Counted from the stretch's first letter, positions 48,018 to 60,700 are shown. The stretch: 64,000 nucleotides of DNA from Cenococcum geophilum 1.58 (GCA_001692895.1 KV748201.1:806001-870000); one strand, 5' to 3'. The notes: generated from the sequence alone by a model not told the origin. Translations and numbers: made by a program.

Positions 48018-48278
48018 TCGCCATTAGTTCGCTTAGCACTAGCGCCTTAGCGGCCCTTAAAATCTAACTTACGGCTCGTCTACTGCCCATCAAAAGGCCG
48101 TACGGTTCATTTTACGGACCGTAAGCAGAACTTACGACTAGCTTAGGGCACCGTTTAGAAGGCAGCCTAGACGGCACCTCAGGGAGATTTCCTATGTATT
48201 TTCCTTTGTGTTCTATGGTTTTATTAAAGCAATTATAAAGGCTGTATATAGGTGGTTTTATTTTTCAAGTACTGCTAG

Positions 48279-48546
48279 TATATAATTACAGCACCTATTA
48301 TACCAAACGCGTGCTTACGCGTTCGGTACACCAGGTACGCGTTTACGCGTTCAGTGCACCAACCACTTGCTTACGCGTCTGGTGCACTTATAAAGCACTA
48401 ACTAATTAGGGGGGAGGTGCATCAGTATATAGACCACGTAGTCTGCTTCATACAATTGACAGTCACCATCCAAACAAGCATACAATACTACATGTATTTC
48501 GTGCCCGTGGATACGACTCACTCATGCTATTAAGTTAGTACGAACA
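48279..48546 (+). repeat. Copia 3' LTR (268 bp)
   Basis: Partner of 42184-42451. It ends TACGAACA and is less RIP-mutated than the 5' copy. Confidence 0.92.
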
Positions 48547-48551
48547 CTTTA

Positions 48552-49539
48552 GATGTATAAAACTTATATTTCTTAATATCGCATTATAAGCCCGCGTCTT
48601 ATAGGTATTTAAGGACTATTTAGACGTGCTTCTAATACTTAGAAAGTAAAAACAAATAGATTAAGATATTATTAATATACGTAGTAATAAATATATTAAG
48701 GAATTCGCGAAGTATATTATTAACGTATTACTAAAATATACTAGGACCGTTCTTTACACTAAACGGCATTACTAGGTATTTAAAAAGTCCCTATTATATA
48801 CGGAAAGCCATATACTTTTTATCTCCTTCGCGAATACGGATTTGATTAAAGGCAGCAACTACGTTAAGCTTTATAAAGTATTATACTTTTACTAAGCAGT
48901 TAAGCATTTCTTAAAGTAGAGGAATTGGATATTAGTTTTAAATTGTAATTATATTTAGGGCTTAATAATTAATATAGAATCTTAAACCTCCTCTAGGTTT
49001 CTTAATAAATAATATAAATAAGGCGAATAGTAATTAACTAGGGCGAATAAATCCTTTCTCTAGGTACTCTTTAAGGTATTATTATATCACAAGTAGCTCT
49101 TCTCGCGATATACTATATAATAGGCCAAACTTTAGCATTATACTAGGTTTAAGTTCTATCTTAAAATCGTACTTATCTTAATGCGGGGGTAGTTAATTTA
49201 CGAATTATTTCTTAAACATATTAATTAAATTATAATATTCTTTAGGTATAAGAGGTTAGGGGTTAATATATTGCTTTAGTTCCAACGCCTTTTTAATATC
49301 TTCTAGTGTTACAGCAAAGATCTTATAGTTTTATTTTCTTGCTAATAAATAAAAGGGTGCGGCTTATACTATATAAATTTTAAGGGGTTTTAATATATTA
49401 TCTTTACATTCTTTACCGTAATTAGCAGTTATAACTTTATTATATTAGTTTAAGGTTTATAGTAAGGGTAATTTATATTATATTAAATTTAAATAGTTAT
49501 ATACTAGCGTCTATATATTACTTAGTAGCATCTACCTTA
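48552..49539 (-). pseudogene. Gypsy C reverse transcriptase and upstream linker
   Basis: Minus-strand frame upstream of 42178. From 49539 downward: a linker typical of this clade (AAPFYLLARK, then IFAVTLEDIKKALELKQYIN near 49240-49330), the RT start with a KKPRGG-like block near 48980-49000, VMPF.VKNGPSIFQ near 48740-48780, and the catalytic box YINNILIY at 48668-48679 in place of YIDD (both Asp changed to Asn). The frame ends FYTSK at the copia target. Confidence 0.85.
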
Positions 49540-49544
49540 GTAAC

Positions 49545-49730
49545 TGTTACGGCTTATATAAATGCCTCTAAACCGAAGCTTATAGAATGCTATATTATAA
49601 AGATACTAAGCTAAGGAGTAGAAGAAGGTTAAGGAAGGGCTAGGTCTATATATACGAGCTAAGTCTCTAAGCGAGCCCTTAACTAGGCTTTATGTAGACG
49701 TCATAGGGGCAGTGCCCTAGCGCCGTTATA
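49545..49730 (-). repeat. LARD-like element LTR, 3' in element orientation
   Basis: 186 bp, matching 52956-53142 with transitions. Contains TTATATAAATG, a TATA-like box. Confidence 0.9.
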
Positions 49731-50185
49731 TTACCCCCCCCTTTTAAAAAAGCCTGCCCTTAGGCTTTATCCCCTTGTAGAAAAGAAAGAGAAAGAAAAG
49801 AAAAAAATCTAGCATCTAGCGCTTAATCGCGATACCGGTTAACGTAGGACTTATAGCAGTCCTGCAGCTCTTACTACTATAGGGGTATATTACTATACCT
49901 AGTTAACGTAGGGCAGGCAGCCGTCCTATAGCTCCTATAAGGGGTATATCGCTATACCTAGTTAACGTAGGGCAGGCAGCCGTCCTGCAGCTCCTACTGC
50001 TGCAAGAGGTATATCGCTAGGAGCCCTCCGTTGGTCGTTATTCCTCCTCTAAAACTCCGGTACCTCCTAGCTCTACTATCCCCCCTTTTATTATAGCGCG
50101 CCCTAAGCTATAAAAAAAAAAAAAAGCCCCCCTAGTTCCCCTCTTAAAAAAAGTTAACGTAAAGGTTTAATAAGGGTGGGAGGGT

Positions 50186-51560
50186 TAAGGAGTTACTTGT
50201 ATATATATCGGCACGAGTTCTTATCTATTTAGTAGCAGTATAGTACTAGTAATAGGTCGTTTTTTAGGGAGCAAAGCTCTACCTAGTAAACAGTTAATAC
50301 TGCAGGCGAAGTAGTAGAAGTCGTTTATAGTACTATAGGCAGAGCAGTAGAAGTCGATTATAGTGCTATAGGCGAGGCAGCAGAGGTCCAGTAGCAGTAC
50401 GGTGCTAGCGTCAGATGGTAGATAGTAGGCGTATTAGCACGATCATTTAGTTAATTAGACTGTAGACGTATCGGCACAGCCGTTATCTATTTAGGGGTAG
50501 CAGTATAGTGTAAGCGATAGGGTCATATAAGGGGTAAAGGTCCTCCTTATATACGGTTATTACTGCAAGTAGGGTAGTAGAAGTTGGTTAGCTACAGGTA
50601 GAGCAGCAATAGTTAAATCTGGATTAGCTGCAGGCAGAGCAGTAAGGGTTGGTCGGCTACTGATTAAGTAGCTAGGGTTAGTTAGCTGCAGGCAGAGCAG
50701 TAGGGGTTTATTATAATAGCAGGCATATCGGCGCTATTATTGTCTAGTTCGTGGTTCGTGATCGCAGGCGTATCGGCGCGATCGTTCGGTTGGTGGATTG
50801 TAGGCATAACGGCACGATCGGTTGGTCGGTTTGCATTCGAAGCACGTTCGGGCCGCATTCGAATCGCAGGCGTATCGCAGGCGTATCGGCGCGACGGTAA
50901 TCAAGATCGTAGGCATATCAGCACGATCGTTGTCTCGTTCGTAGATCGCGGGCGTATCGGCGCGATTATTTGATTGGTAGATCGCAGGCAGATTAGCGCG
51001 ATCGTTCGGTCGACTATAGGCGCAGCAGCATAGTCGTTGTCTGTTCGGGTCGCAGGCGTATCGGCACGACAGGTTATCGGGTTCGCTCGCAGGCATATCA
51101 ACACGAGGTCTTTTCAGCAGGTCGTAGTTCCACAGGCGTATCGGCGCGGAGCTTATCAATTCGGGTAGCAGTACGGTGCAAGCGTTGGGTGACGATAGTG
51201 GTCGAACGTAGAGCTCGTCTATCGGTCGGTCGATGGGTCGCAGGCATATCGGCGCGACGGTAATCAAGATCGTAGGCATATCAGCACGATCGTTGTCTGT
51301 TCGGGGTAGCAGTACGGTGCAAGCGTCAGGTGATAGCAGGCATATCGGCGCTATCATTCGGTCGTACTGTAGGCGTAGCGGCACAGTCCTTGTTCGCTTG
51401 GGGTAGCAGTACGGTGCAAGCGTCAGGTGGTAGATAGCAGGCGTATCGGCGCTATCGTTGGTCGATTGCATGCGAATCGCGTTCGGGTCGCATTCGAATC
51501 GCATTCGGGTCGCAGGCGTAACGGCACGATCATTATCCAGTTCGTCCAAATCGATTTTGT
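50186..51560. repeat. Internal repeat array of the LARD-like element
   Basis: The core GCAGGCGTATCGGCGCGATCG (and GCATATCGGCGC, GTAACGGCACGATC variants) recurs more than 20 times at irregular spacing of roughly 30-65 bp, with outliers near 52210-52270. A second motif, GGTAGCAGTACGGTGCAAGCG, recurs at least five times. It retains CA and TG much better than the flanks. A 290-codon open frame on the minus strand (50737-51609) and smaller ones are by-products: their translation is a repeat of RRYACD- and APICL-like words. Confidence 0.85.
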
Positions 51561-52955
51561 TGTCAAAGCTTACACAGTTCAGTATTAACCTCGTTGTCGA
51601 AGTGTACAAATGCCTAAGGTAAAGCTTGTATAACTCAGTATCAACCGTGGTCGTTCCTTAGTATGCGTAGCTTAGTGTCAGTCAAAAAGGATCACCGCGG
51701 GCGAAGAAAGACGATCGAATTAATAAGGGAGGCAGTCAATCGTCGACGAACTCATACGGTCGTTTTCAGAGAGGTATTGAAAGAGGTATTAGGAAGGTAC
51801 GTGTTGATATTTTAATTCTTGTTGACGACTGGCAAGACATACTTTTATAATGGTAGGCTGTCTCGTTCGTAGAAGGTTGTATAAATGGCTATTAAGAGAA
51901 ATGCGTTAATAGTTTGTAAGAGGTCGTAGATATAAATAGGCTTATCTGCAGAGCTATTGGAGAGTGCCATAAATCGGAATAATTCTCCTAATCTGTTCTC
52001 CTAATTAAGAGTGCCATAAATTACTTAAATTCTCCCTAGATTCCTAGTACCCCTATATATAAAATTGTAATACTTATAGATATATTCGGCTATAAGATCG
52101 AGGGACTATCTAGGTCAATAGTAAGGTTCGGGTTGATTAGGTACGGTAGTAATTAATAAGAACTCGATGGGTGTCTATAAGGCGTTTATAGACAGGTCGG
52201 AGAGTCGTGTTGTAGGTATATCGGCGCGACAGGTTATCTAGTTCGATTATAGGCATATTAGCGCGATCGTACGGTCGGTTTAGGGTTAGGGTAGTAGTAC
52301 GGTATAAGCGTTAGGTCCTTCCTAATCGATTTCGTCTCTCCTTATACAGCTCAGTATTAATCGGGGTGGTTATTGCAGCGTAGTAGCCAGATAATAGGTA
52401 GGATTCGTTCCAGAGGACTTTGCGGACAATATGCACCTACCGCCTAATGGCACGGCGCGGGTTATAAGTTAGCTTATTTTGGCCGTCGGCCTAAACCTAA
52501 TGCATACTAGAGGACTTCGCGGATAATATACACCTACCGCCCAATGGTACAGCGCGGGTCATATCTCGGCTTATTTTGGCCGACACTGCGGGATTAGTGC
52601 TAGGCTTAGTAACAGGATTACTATATCATTCTCCGTAGTACTAGGCTAAGTCTTAACCAAGGTCGTCTCTGTAGCTTATATAACTCCGTATTAGTTAAAA
52701 AGGTTAGGGGTAAGATATTATTGCCTTTCTAGGCAGTCGTTCTTATCCATAGAAGACCTTCTAGCTGCTTAAATACCGGCTCCCGGTTTAATAATAGCGA
52801 CTTGACGCGTCGATAACGCGTAGCTAGGGGTGTTTAACGCAAGTCCTTAAGGACCTACGGAACGGGGGTAGGAGATTATCTAGGCCTTCCTAGGCGAGGT
52901 AAAGAGGGAGCTTTAAAACGAATAAAGTCCCCCCCGGGTGGGTAAGCTTAGTATA

Positions 52956-53142
52956 ATATTACGGCTTATATAAATACCTCTAAACCGAAGCTTGTAGAAT
53001 GCTATATTATAAAGATACTAAGCTAAGGAGCAGAAGAAGGTTAAGGAAGGGCTAGGTCTATATATACGAGCTAAGTCTCTAAGCGAGCCCCTAACTAGGC
53101 TTCATATAAACGTCATAGGGGCAGTGCCCTAGCGCCGTTATA
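52956..53142 (-). repeat. LARD-like element LTR, 5' in element orientation
   Basis: 187-bp partner of 49545-49730, followed by the GTAAC target duplication. Between the repeat array and this LTR (51561-52955) I see no gene, only a partial direct repeat of AGGACTTYGCGGAYAATATRCACCTACCGCC at about 52415 and 52510. Confidence 0.9.
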
Positions 53143-53147
53143 GTAAC

Positions 53148-53400
53148 GCATAATGCTAAGACCTCCTATAATATTCGCGAATATTAAACGCAGTCACTAC
53201 GTGGCTAATTCGCTTTTAATATCGCTAAACTTATTAATATTTATTATATATTTATTATCTATTCATTTAAGAATTATTTTATAACGCTATTACCGCTTAT
53301 AACTAACTAGGAGATTTATACGCGTGTATAATCCCAACGAGCAAACCTACCTAGATAACCTACCTTAACTACACTATTGTCTATAACCGCTACACCCTCC
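53148..53400 (-). pseudogene. Gypsy C protease-region remnant
   Basis: Joining this segment to 49539 across one GTAAC gives a readable minus frame (ILQEVLALCVTKVDATK, then YIDASI, after stop correction) that fits the linker downstream of a gypsy protease. No gag of element C follows; it is cut off near the start of the DIRS-like ORF. Confidence 0.5.
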
Positions 53401-53415
53401 TTTACTAGTCCTATA

Positions 53416-56098
53416 ATGCCGTCTAAGGCTAATATACGCGCCATTGCTATAAAAGAGCGCAAAATTACTAAAGAGTAAAGGGAATAAGCCTAAGATAAAA
53501 GAGAGATTTAGAAGTATAAGGAAGAGCGTAAAGCCCGCCTAGTAGAGGAGGCTCGCTAGTATAAATACCACCTAGCTTAAATAGCTTAATTATAGTTAGA
53601 CTTAGCCGCTTTGGCCTTATAGGCTACTATAACAGCTACTATAGCTAATGTCCTTAGTAAGCCTCTCCCTCCTAGCGTAAAGTTGCTTAAACTCCGCCTT
53701 CCTAGCGTTATAAAAAGGGATTACCTAGACATTTTTAAGGGTACCTTTAATCTAGTAAACCTCGCCTATCTTTAAGTCTATACCGCTTAAATTAAGATCG
53801 CTAATAAGATACGGATTAAGAATGGTACTCTAGTTATAAGGAAGGTAAAGGTAAATAGGAAGCTATTTATAGATAAAGGCGTCTAGTTTAAAGGTTTTAC
53901 TAATTACGTAGTTATTACTAGCACCCTCTATATATGCCCGCTAGACCTTATTACTAGTATACTTCTCTAGATAAATATAATTCGTACCTTATTAACCTAA
54001 TATGTTTAGGTAAATTATATACTCGATTTAGCACTTAACTATTATACCTTTATAATAACTAATGGCCAACTAAAGCCCGCTAATTAGTAAATACTAGCCT
54101 AGTATACAGCGCTATACCTTATAATGTCTAGTACTATCGGCTTTACCGCCTTAAAGAGACCTAGGTTAAATACCTCCTATACCTCTAATACCTGCCGTAG
54201 GTTTAATAGTAAAGGCTGCGATAATATAGCTTATAAATACCCGCATAAGTGCTTAAAGTATAAAAAAGATCACACTATATTATTTAAAGCTTGCGCCTAG
54301 GAATAGTAAGGCGAACCTTACGAAGTAGGGTCTAGCCTAATAATAACACTAACTTTAATTATACGCCTAGGACCTAGGCCTAATACGTTACTATTATTCC
54401 CTACCTTTATAGAGGCGAAGGCTCTCTACTACTCTCTATCGCCCCTAAGGATCTTAGCATAGTACTCCCTTCTATCTAACTACCCAGGCAATCTACTAGC
54501 TATCTTAGTAGGCATCCTAACCTATAGCTGCAAGATAGGAGCTAAGTCTATCCCCACCCTAAGATCTTATAGGAACTGTAACTCCTCTTAGGATAACGCC
54601 GACCTTATCTCTAAGAAGATAATATTAGACCTTAAAAAAGGATATATTAGAATCGCGATAGGGCCTATTATAGTCTTACCTCTTAGCCTAGTGCTAAAAT
54701 CGGATAAAGGATACCGCCGAATTTACAATCTCTCCTTTTTACTAGCATTTTTAGTTATTAATATAATCCTAGAAGAATATAGAGCACTAGTATACACTAT
54801 AGTTACCGCTATTTAAGCCCACGTTATTTCTACAGGTTGTAGATATCTACTGCTTAAAAGAGATATTAAAGACGCGTTCTATATAGTCCCCCTATTTTAT
54901 AGAGTAAAAACATTAATAGGCTTCTCCTAAAAAGGTATTACCTACTAGGAATACTGCCTATCCTTTAATCTTTAAACTACGCCGCTTATATTTAACCTCT
55001 TCGCGGAAGGCCTATACTAGATACTCTATTTATAACTGCCTTATAAGGTGGAACACTACCTAGATAACTTTATCTTTATCCTTACTAACCTAAACGACTT
55101 AGCGGCTGTTACCTAGACTTATATCTCTATTACTAACTCCCTAGATATCCCTTAAAATAGCTCTAAAGACATAATAGGAACTATTATTAAAGTTTTAGGA
55201 TATACTATTAACACCATATAAATACAAACGTGATTATTACTACAGAAACAATTACGTGCTATTAAGAAAGTTACTACCGCACTTTAATACGGCTTATTAT
55301 TGTTCCTTTAAGCCTAGTAGCTTGCGGGCTACCTCGTATAGTGCGCCTATATAATTAGACTCGGTTAATCTTACTCTAGATCCCTCTAGATTTTTATTAC
55401 TACTTAGTTAGAGACTCTAGCAAATAAGCATAAACCTAGGTAATTTAGTACTAAGTTGCGAAGTGACTTATATATCTAGCTTAACCTACTTACTATAAGT
55501 AATAGGGTATTATTCTTTAACGACATTAAGCGTGCCTATATTTATCTTTTTACTAACACCTCTACCCAGTTTAGGTTTAGCAGCTTTTACTTTTTTAAGG
55601 AACTTAAACACAAGGATAACTGGTAGTAGTACACAGCTAACCTCCCTTAATCTTAGGCGTTTAGTATATTGCCTAAGCCTAGTTAATAAGTAGACTATAT
55701 TAATCCAAAAGAGATGCATACTATTGCTTACGTATTTAATCTATAGTCTACTAACTAGCAGTATAGCGCGCTATCTATTTACACTAATAGTATAGTAGTT
55801 TACTAGGGTATTAAGAAAACTATTATCTATAGCGTAGTAAACAAATCACTCCACAAGATTATGCTAGCTACTATAGCTTACAATATTACAATATCCGCGA
55901 AGTAGATCCTAGGTAATTTAAATAGCTTAGCTAATATACTATCTTAATTTCAGGCCGCGGCTATCTATTAGTTCTACCTATACTAGGCCCTTAATTTATT
56001 ACTACTAAAGCTAATAAGTTTTTAATAGGTGCCGTAAACCTAACGGACTACTTATAACCGCCTATAAACTTTAAAAATAATATTAACGCGTTATTTAA
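53416..56098 (+). pseudogene. DIRS-like retrotransposon ORF (capsid-like zinc region, RT, RNase H), truncated
   Basis: Starts at the ATG at 53416 (MPSKANIRAIAIKER) and stays in one frame for 894 codons, checked at RT and RNase H. A basic coiled region is followed by a Cys/His cluster near 54205-54300 (TCRRFNSKGCDNIA, then YKYPHKCLKYKKDH, with Cys changed to Tyr), then reverse transcriptase: SDKGYRRIYNLS near 54700, LLLKRDIKDAFYIVPL near 54855-54900, FNLFAEGLYQ near 54985, and catalytic HYLDNF at 55054-55071 (one Asp lost). An RNase H of DIRS type follows near 55540-55980, ending with NSLANILS.F (family ADxLSRF). The next few codons may begin a tyrosine recombinase, but gypsy D interrupts at 56098. 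The split repeats typical of DIRS are not visible. Confidence 0.75.
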
Positions 56099-56523
56099 TA
56101 TAACGGAACCTTGTAGCAGGAACTACGGTAGGCTCGTTATTGGGCTAAGTATATAGGAAATGTAAAGATAATAGTCAACAACGTAATAATAACTAGTAGA
56201 GTAGTTGCCTAACAGATTAACTCTAATTGTATTCTAAGAATTACTATAAGGAAAGAACTATCTAGGTAGGGACTAAGGGTCCTTAAATACATAACCGTAC
56301 TCCTAAGAAAGTCATTACTCTGTTTACTCTGTCTGCTCTGTTTACTCTATAATAGATCTCGCAGATTATATAGATTATATAGATTACGTTACGTAACTCT
56401 ACTTACCATTCCTCGTTATATAGTTCCACGGGTTCTATCCTAAACTGTACTTATATTAACTAACTAGCTTCTTCCAACTCTTCTCCTAGTAGTTGTAATA
56501 TTATACTTAAAGCGTCCGTAACA
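56099..56523 (-). repeat. LTR of gypsy D, 3' in element orientation (about 425 bp)
   Basis: Starts TATAACGGAACC and probably ends CGTCCGTAACA, with the polypurine tract next to it. The first 332 bp align with 63669-64000. It includes repeated CTCTGTYTRCTCTG units and an AGATTATATAGATTA repeat. Confidence 0.85.
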
Positions 56524-57244
56524 CCATCTCCCTCCTCTTTATCTTCGTCCTTAAAGATTTGAAATATCTCTAAGTTATTTACTAGAGGTATAATATCCGT
56601 CTAATTAATTTAGTTAATATTGTTACTTATAATACCTAAAGCACCTTCTTCTTCTTCTATAGCCCGTCGGTCTTACACCGTTACTATAATATTGTCTCTT
56701 AGCAAGATAATACTATCTCCGTGTTCTTGTTATGCAAAAGAGGGGTTAGTTTGTGTTGCGTTAGCAAGTCCTTTATCCTAGCAACCTTCCTCTTATTTAG
56801 AGTGCACTAAAGCGAATATTTAGTCGTCCTATGACGTTCGCTCTATCTCTAATGTTAAATATACGCGACCTATTACTCTTAATAGTTGTCTAGTTCCCTA
56901 ATTAATTTATCTTAGGGTCTTGTGTTTAATCTGAGGCAGAAAAACTTAAGGGTAATCTTGCCGTAGCGCTAGTGGAAGCCTATCATCGTTTTAAAGAATC
57001 TGCTCGTGCCCTTAAGGCTTAGCAGTCTACCTTTATAAAAGTTTAGCGTCTTTAACGCGTCTATAAGAAGGTTTATTTTAAGGAGTAGAAGCTTATAGAA
57101 TAAGGTCTTTAGGAACTAGGTAATAAGAGAACTAACTCTCCTCCTATAGTAAAGGGAATAACTCTAAGTAGTTCGGCAGTCGCTCTTCCTAGGTCCCCCT
57201 TAGGTGACTTATTCTTTAATACTCCTTCCTTATTAATATTACCT
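56524..57244. other. 3' untranslated region of gypsy D
   Basis: After the polypurine tract, no gypsy pol sequence is seen until the chromodomain end. A possible short plus-strand frame near 56940-57180 is Leu/Glu/Lys-rich with stops; I do not call it. Confidence 0.4.
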
Positions 57245-60200
57245 AACCTATTTTCTTCTAATACTCCTATACCTTTCCTATAGCATTCTTTAAATTTTTT
57301 AGTGGCTCCTAGGTAGTTTTAGTGTAGCCTATCCACTTAACCTTATACTATATTTTATTGTTAATGTCCTTATAGCTAATAATCCTTAAAACTTGCCATT
57401 TGTTTTCTTCCTATCCTCTATATATGTCTGCTTTATAAACTGGTGGCTTAACATCTTTATATACTAGCTCTAGCATTACAATATACTGTATAGGGTAGAT
57501 CTTCATTTTAGCTAGTAGGTTTAACTTAAATGTAACTAATGAAATTCTTTTCTTAATTTTAAAAGGTCCTAGTCTGATGTGGTCTAATTTCTTACTTAGT
57601 TATTAACTCTTGAAATTTTTGTGTAGTAGCTATACTTTATCTCCCTCCTTAAGATCTAGTCCCTTAGATCTCTTAGCATTATAGTACTTCTTTATTCTTT
57701 ATTATACCACCTTAGCCGTTTCTATAAGGTTTGTATAAAGATTTATTAAAGTCTCTATTCTTTATTTGGCTCTACTACTTATTTTCTTTACTTAATATGG
57801 CGATAATAATGTTCTTAGTTCATACCCGTAATTCGCCTTAAATAGTGACGTACCCATTCCTTCTTATGGTGTTGTATTGTATATAAACTATATAACTAGT
57901 AATAACGATACCTAATTATTCTATACGTAATTAATATAATGCCTTAGATACTGCTCTAGTGTCTAGTTTAATCTTTCTATTTAGCTATCTATCTATAGAT
58001 AATATGCGGTGGAAGTTGCTGCTTAAACTCCTTACTCTGCTAAGAATACCTCCTAAAATACTATTATAAATCTTAGATCTCTATCTAATATAATTTTGCT
58101 TAGTGCTCTATATCTTATAAACACTTCTTTAATATAGATTCTAGCGATATCCTCTACTGAGATTTCTTCCGTATATGCTATAAAGTATCCCCACTTCGTA
58201 AGCTTGTCTACTATTATTAAGATCACGTTATAATCTTATCTAGTAATAGGATCTCTTAATTTTAGTAACTTAATAATAAAGTCCTATAATATAACCTCCT
58301 ATAGTCTCTCTAGTATTTTAATAGGTTATAGCCCTCTATACGGCTTATACCTTGTTAGTTTATTCCTTTAGTAATTTAAACACTTCTTAGTGACCTTCCT
58401 AGCTATCCTCTAGATTCCATTAATAATACACTCCTCCTAAAGTCTTAACACTAAGCCCGTTGCTCTATTATGTCCTTAAGTTAGTCCCTTATAAAAATCT
58501 TCTATAAACTACTCTGCTATACTTCTTAGGATATACTTTACTTCTTAGTTTTCGTATATATCTGACTGTAGATCTTCTAGCTATGCTTCTAGAATTCTTT
58601 ATACCTAAAAGCTTTCTAGTGTCTTATAGACTTTCTCTAACTTATTCTCTTAAGTTACTACGATCTTTAGATAATTATACCTAATTAATCCGTCTTTGTC
58701 TTTTTGCAGTAAAGCCCCTAATAGCTTTTCATTATTTTATAGTTTAGCTTTTCTGCTTAGAGCGTCTGCTTATGCATTTTCTATACCCTTAATATACTAA
58801 ATCTTGAAATAGTATTCTGTAAGCATCTCTGCCCATCTAACCTATCTTTGGTTAAGTTCCTTCATTATTAGAAATCCTATTAGGTTTTTATAATCTGTCT
58901 TAACTATAAATAGTTTCTCTATGCCTTATAAGAATGCTCTTTATTCCTTTAATACTATAACTATACTTAATAACTCCTTATTATAGATGTTATAGTTTAA
59001 CTCTAGTAGTGTTATCTTTTAACTGTAATATACCACTAGATACTATCTATCTAGATACCTTTATATAAAATATGCCCCTAGTATAAAGTCTAATACATCT
59101 ATTTCTATAACTATCTCTAGACCTAGTTAATAGATCTTAAGAACTGGCTCCTAGGTAAATAACTCTTTAACTTTCTTAAAGAGTTCTTGCTATTCCTCTC
59201 CCTATGCCTATAGTTCTTCTTTCTTTATTAATCGCGTAAATAGTTTAATATCTTTTAACTACTGCGCTATAAACCTTCTGTAGTAATTGCAAAACCCTAG
59301 GAATAATCTTAATTACGTAACGTTCTTTAGTTCTTACTAATTCACTATAGCCTTAATCTTCTTTGGATTTATACTAAGTTGGCCTAATTTAATAATAAAT
59401 CCTACGAAATTGGTTTTCCTTGTAAAGAACTTGCATTTCTTAATTACTACTAGTATCTATTCTTCTTATAGTTTCTTTAAAACCCATTTAACGTATTCCC
59501 CATATTCTTCCTTAGTTATTAAGTAGATAATAATGTTATTAAGGTATACTATAACAAATTCATCTAAGTGTTTTTTTAATATATTGTTAATACGCTTCTG
59601 GAACGTTGCTGGTGCATTTATAAGCCCAAATTGTATAACTAATGGTTTATATAGTCCTTCCTTTAACCTAAAGGCTGCCTTCTATTTATTGCCTTCCTTA
59701 ATTCTAATCTAATGGTACGCCTATCTTAGATTAATTTTTGTAAAGATTTATGCGTTGCCTATCCTATCTTAGATTTTGCTAATTAAGGGTAAAGGATACC
59801 TATCCTTCCTAGTAATGCTGTTTAACTGCCTATAGTTAATATATAGCCTTAGTTTACTATTCTTCTTTAGTACAAATAGTACTGGATAACCTGCTAATAA
59901 CTGTGATAGTCTAATATATCCCTTTTATAAGTTTTCTTGGATAAACTCTTTTAATGCTCTACCTTCCTCTTTAGTAAGCTTATAGATTGGAAAGAACTTT
60001 AGACTTATTCCTAGTTCTAATTCTATTTTATAGTCCTATACTATATACTCTAACAGCTTTTCACTCTTAGGTGACTATAGTTTTTTGCTATACTTATAGT
60101 ATCTCTTTGGTATATAGCTTAGTCCCTTTTCCGTTTCTTTATAGGTCGCTCCTACTTAGTACCATACTAACTTAGCTTATTATTACATCTTATAGTGTTA

Positions 60201-60700
60201 AGTATCCCTAATATTAACTTAACCTATAATCCAATCGATCTTTGGATTATATTCCTATAACTAAGGCATTCCTAATACTGCCTTATTATTCCCTAATAGT
60301 AATATATTAAAAGATATCTTAATCTATCTCCCTTTAATGGTTAGCTAAATAGGTCCTATTTTAAGATTAATAATACCTCCTCCGTAGGCTATTAGATTTC
60401 CTAAAATTATTACTAATAGGTAAGGTTATTCCTTCTGTCTATATAGTAATCCTATTTTTTTAACTACTATTAGCAAAATGTGGTTCCTTATTACTCCACT
60501 ATCTATTAGCGCCTTAAACTATTAATCTTATTATTTAACTTATAAATTTAGGTGTCGTCCTTAAATTCCTTTAAGGGTCTAAGGCTCTACTACTAGCTCC
60601 CTCTAGTCCTATAGGCCTCTACTTTTCCTAACTATTGGCTACTAGATCCTATTTATACTTAGTCTAACTTAGGCCAATACTTAGTTTGCTTTTTGTCCTT
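57245..60700 (-). pseudogene. Gypsy D pol (protease, RT, RNase H, integrase, chromodomain)
   Basis: One frame from about 60700 downward, offset from gag. Protease RALIDSGVIRNHIL with DSG at 60495-60503; reverse transcriptase [22 protein letters not shown] (shortened: PVLFVLKK, then LYINYRQLN) near 59850-59900; catalytic YLNN at 59535-59546 for YLDD; RNase H (EIDVLDFILGAYF near 59090, then KTDYKNLIGF near 58880); integrase zinc region near 58430-58480 and core with first Asp (DFIIKLLKL near 58265), second Asp (ILDRDLRFI near 58075) and Glu (IERLN near 57985) all kept; and a chromodomain near 57275-57360 (YKVKWIGYTKTT.EPLKNL). The integrase triad looks intact, while RT has lost both Asp. Confidence 0.92.

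Larger units (their letters stand above)
42179..48551 (+). mobile_element. Complete Ty1/copia element with TSD CTTTA
   Basis: Spans 42184-48546 (6363 bp) with two 268-bp LTRs that differ mainly by transitions. TSD CTTTA is at 42179-42183 and 48547-48551. Removing the element plus one TSD rejoins gypsy C reverse transcriptase in frame (FYTSK then VIYLG). Confidence 0.93.
49540..53147 (-). mobile_element. 3.6-kb non-coding LTR element (LARD-like) with TSD GTAAC
   Basis: Spans 49545-53142. LTRs of 186 and 187 bp (TGTTACGGC...GCCGTTATA) are flanked by GTAAC at 49540-49544 and 53143-53147. On the minus strand a polypurine tract AAAAGGGGGGGG precedes the left LTR (49731-49745), giving minus orientation. 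The 3.2-kb interior has no gag or pol, but a long repeat array. It was inserted in the protease region of gypsy C and depends on other elements for movement. Confidence 0.85.

Noticed and set aside
50737..51609. 290-codon open frame on the minus strand
   Set aside because: It runs through the GCAGGCGTATCGGCGCG repeat array and its translation is a set of repeated words; no domain is visible.
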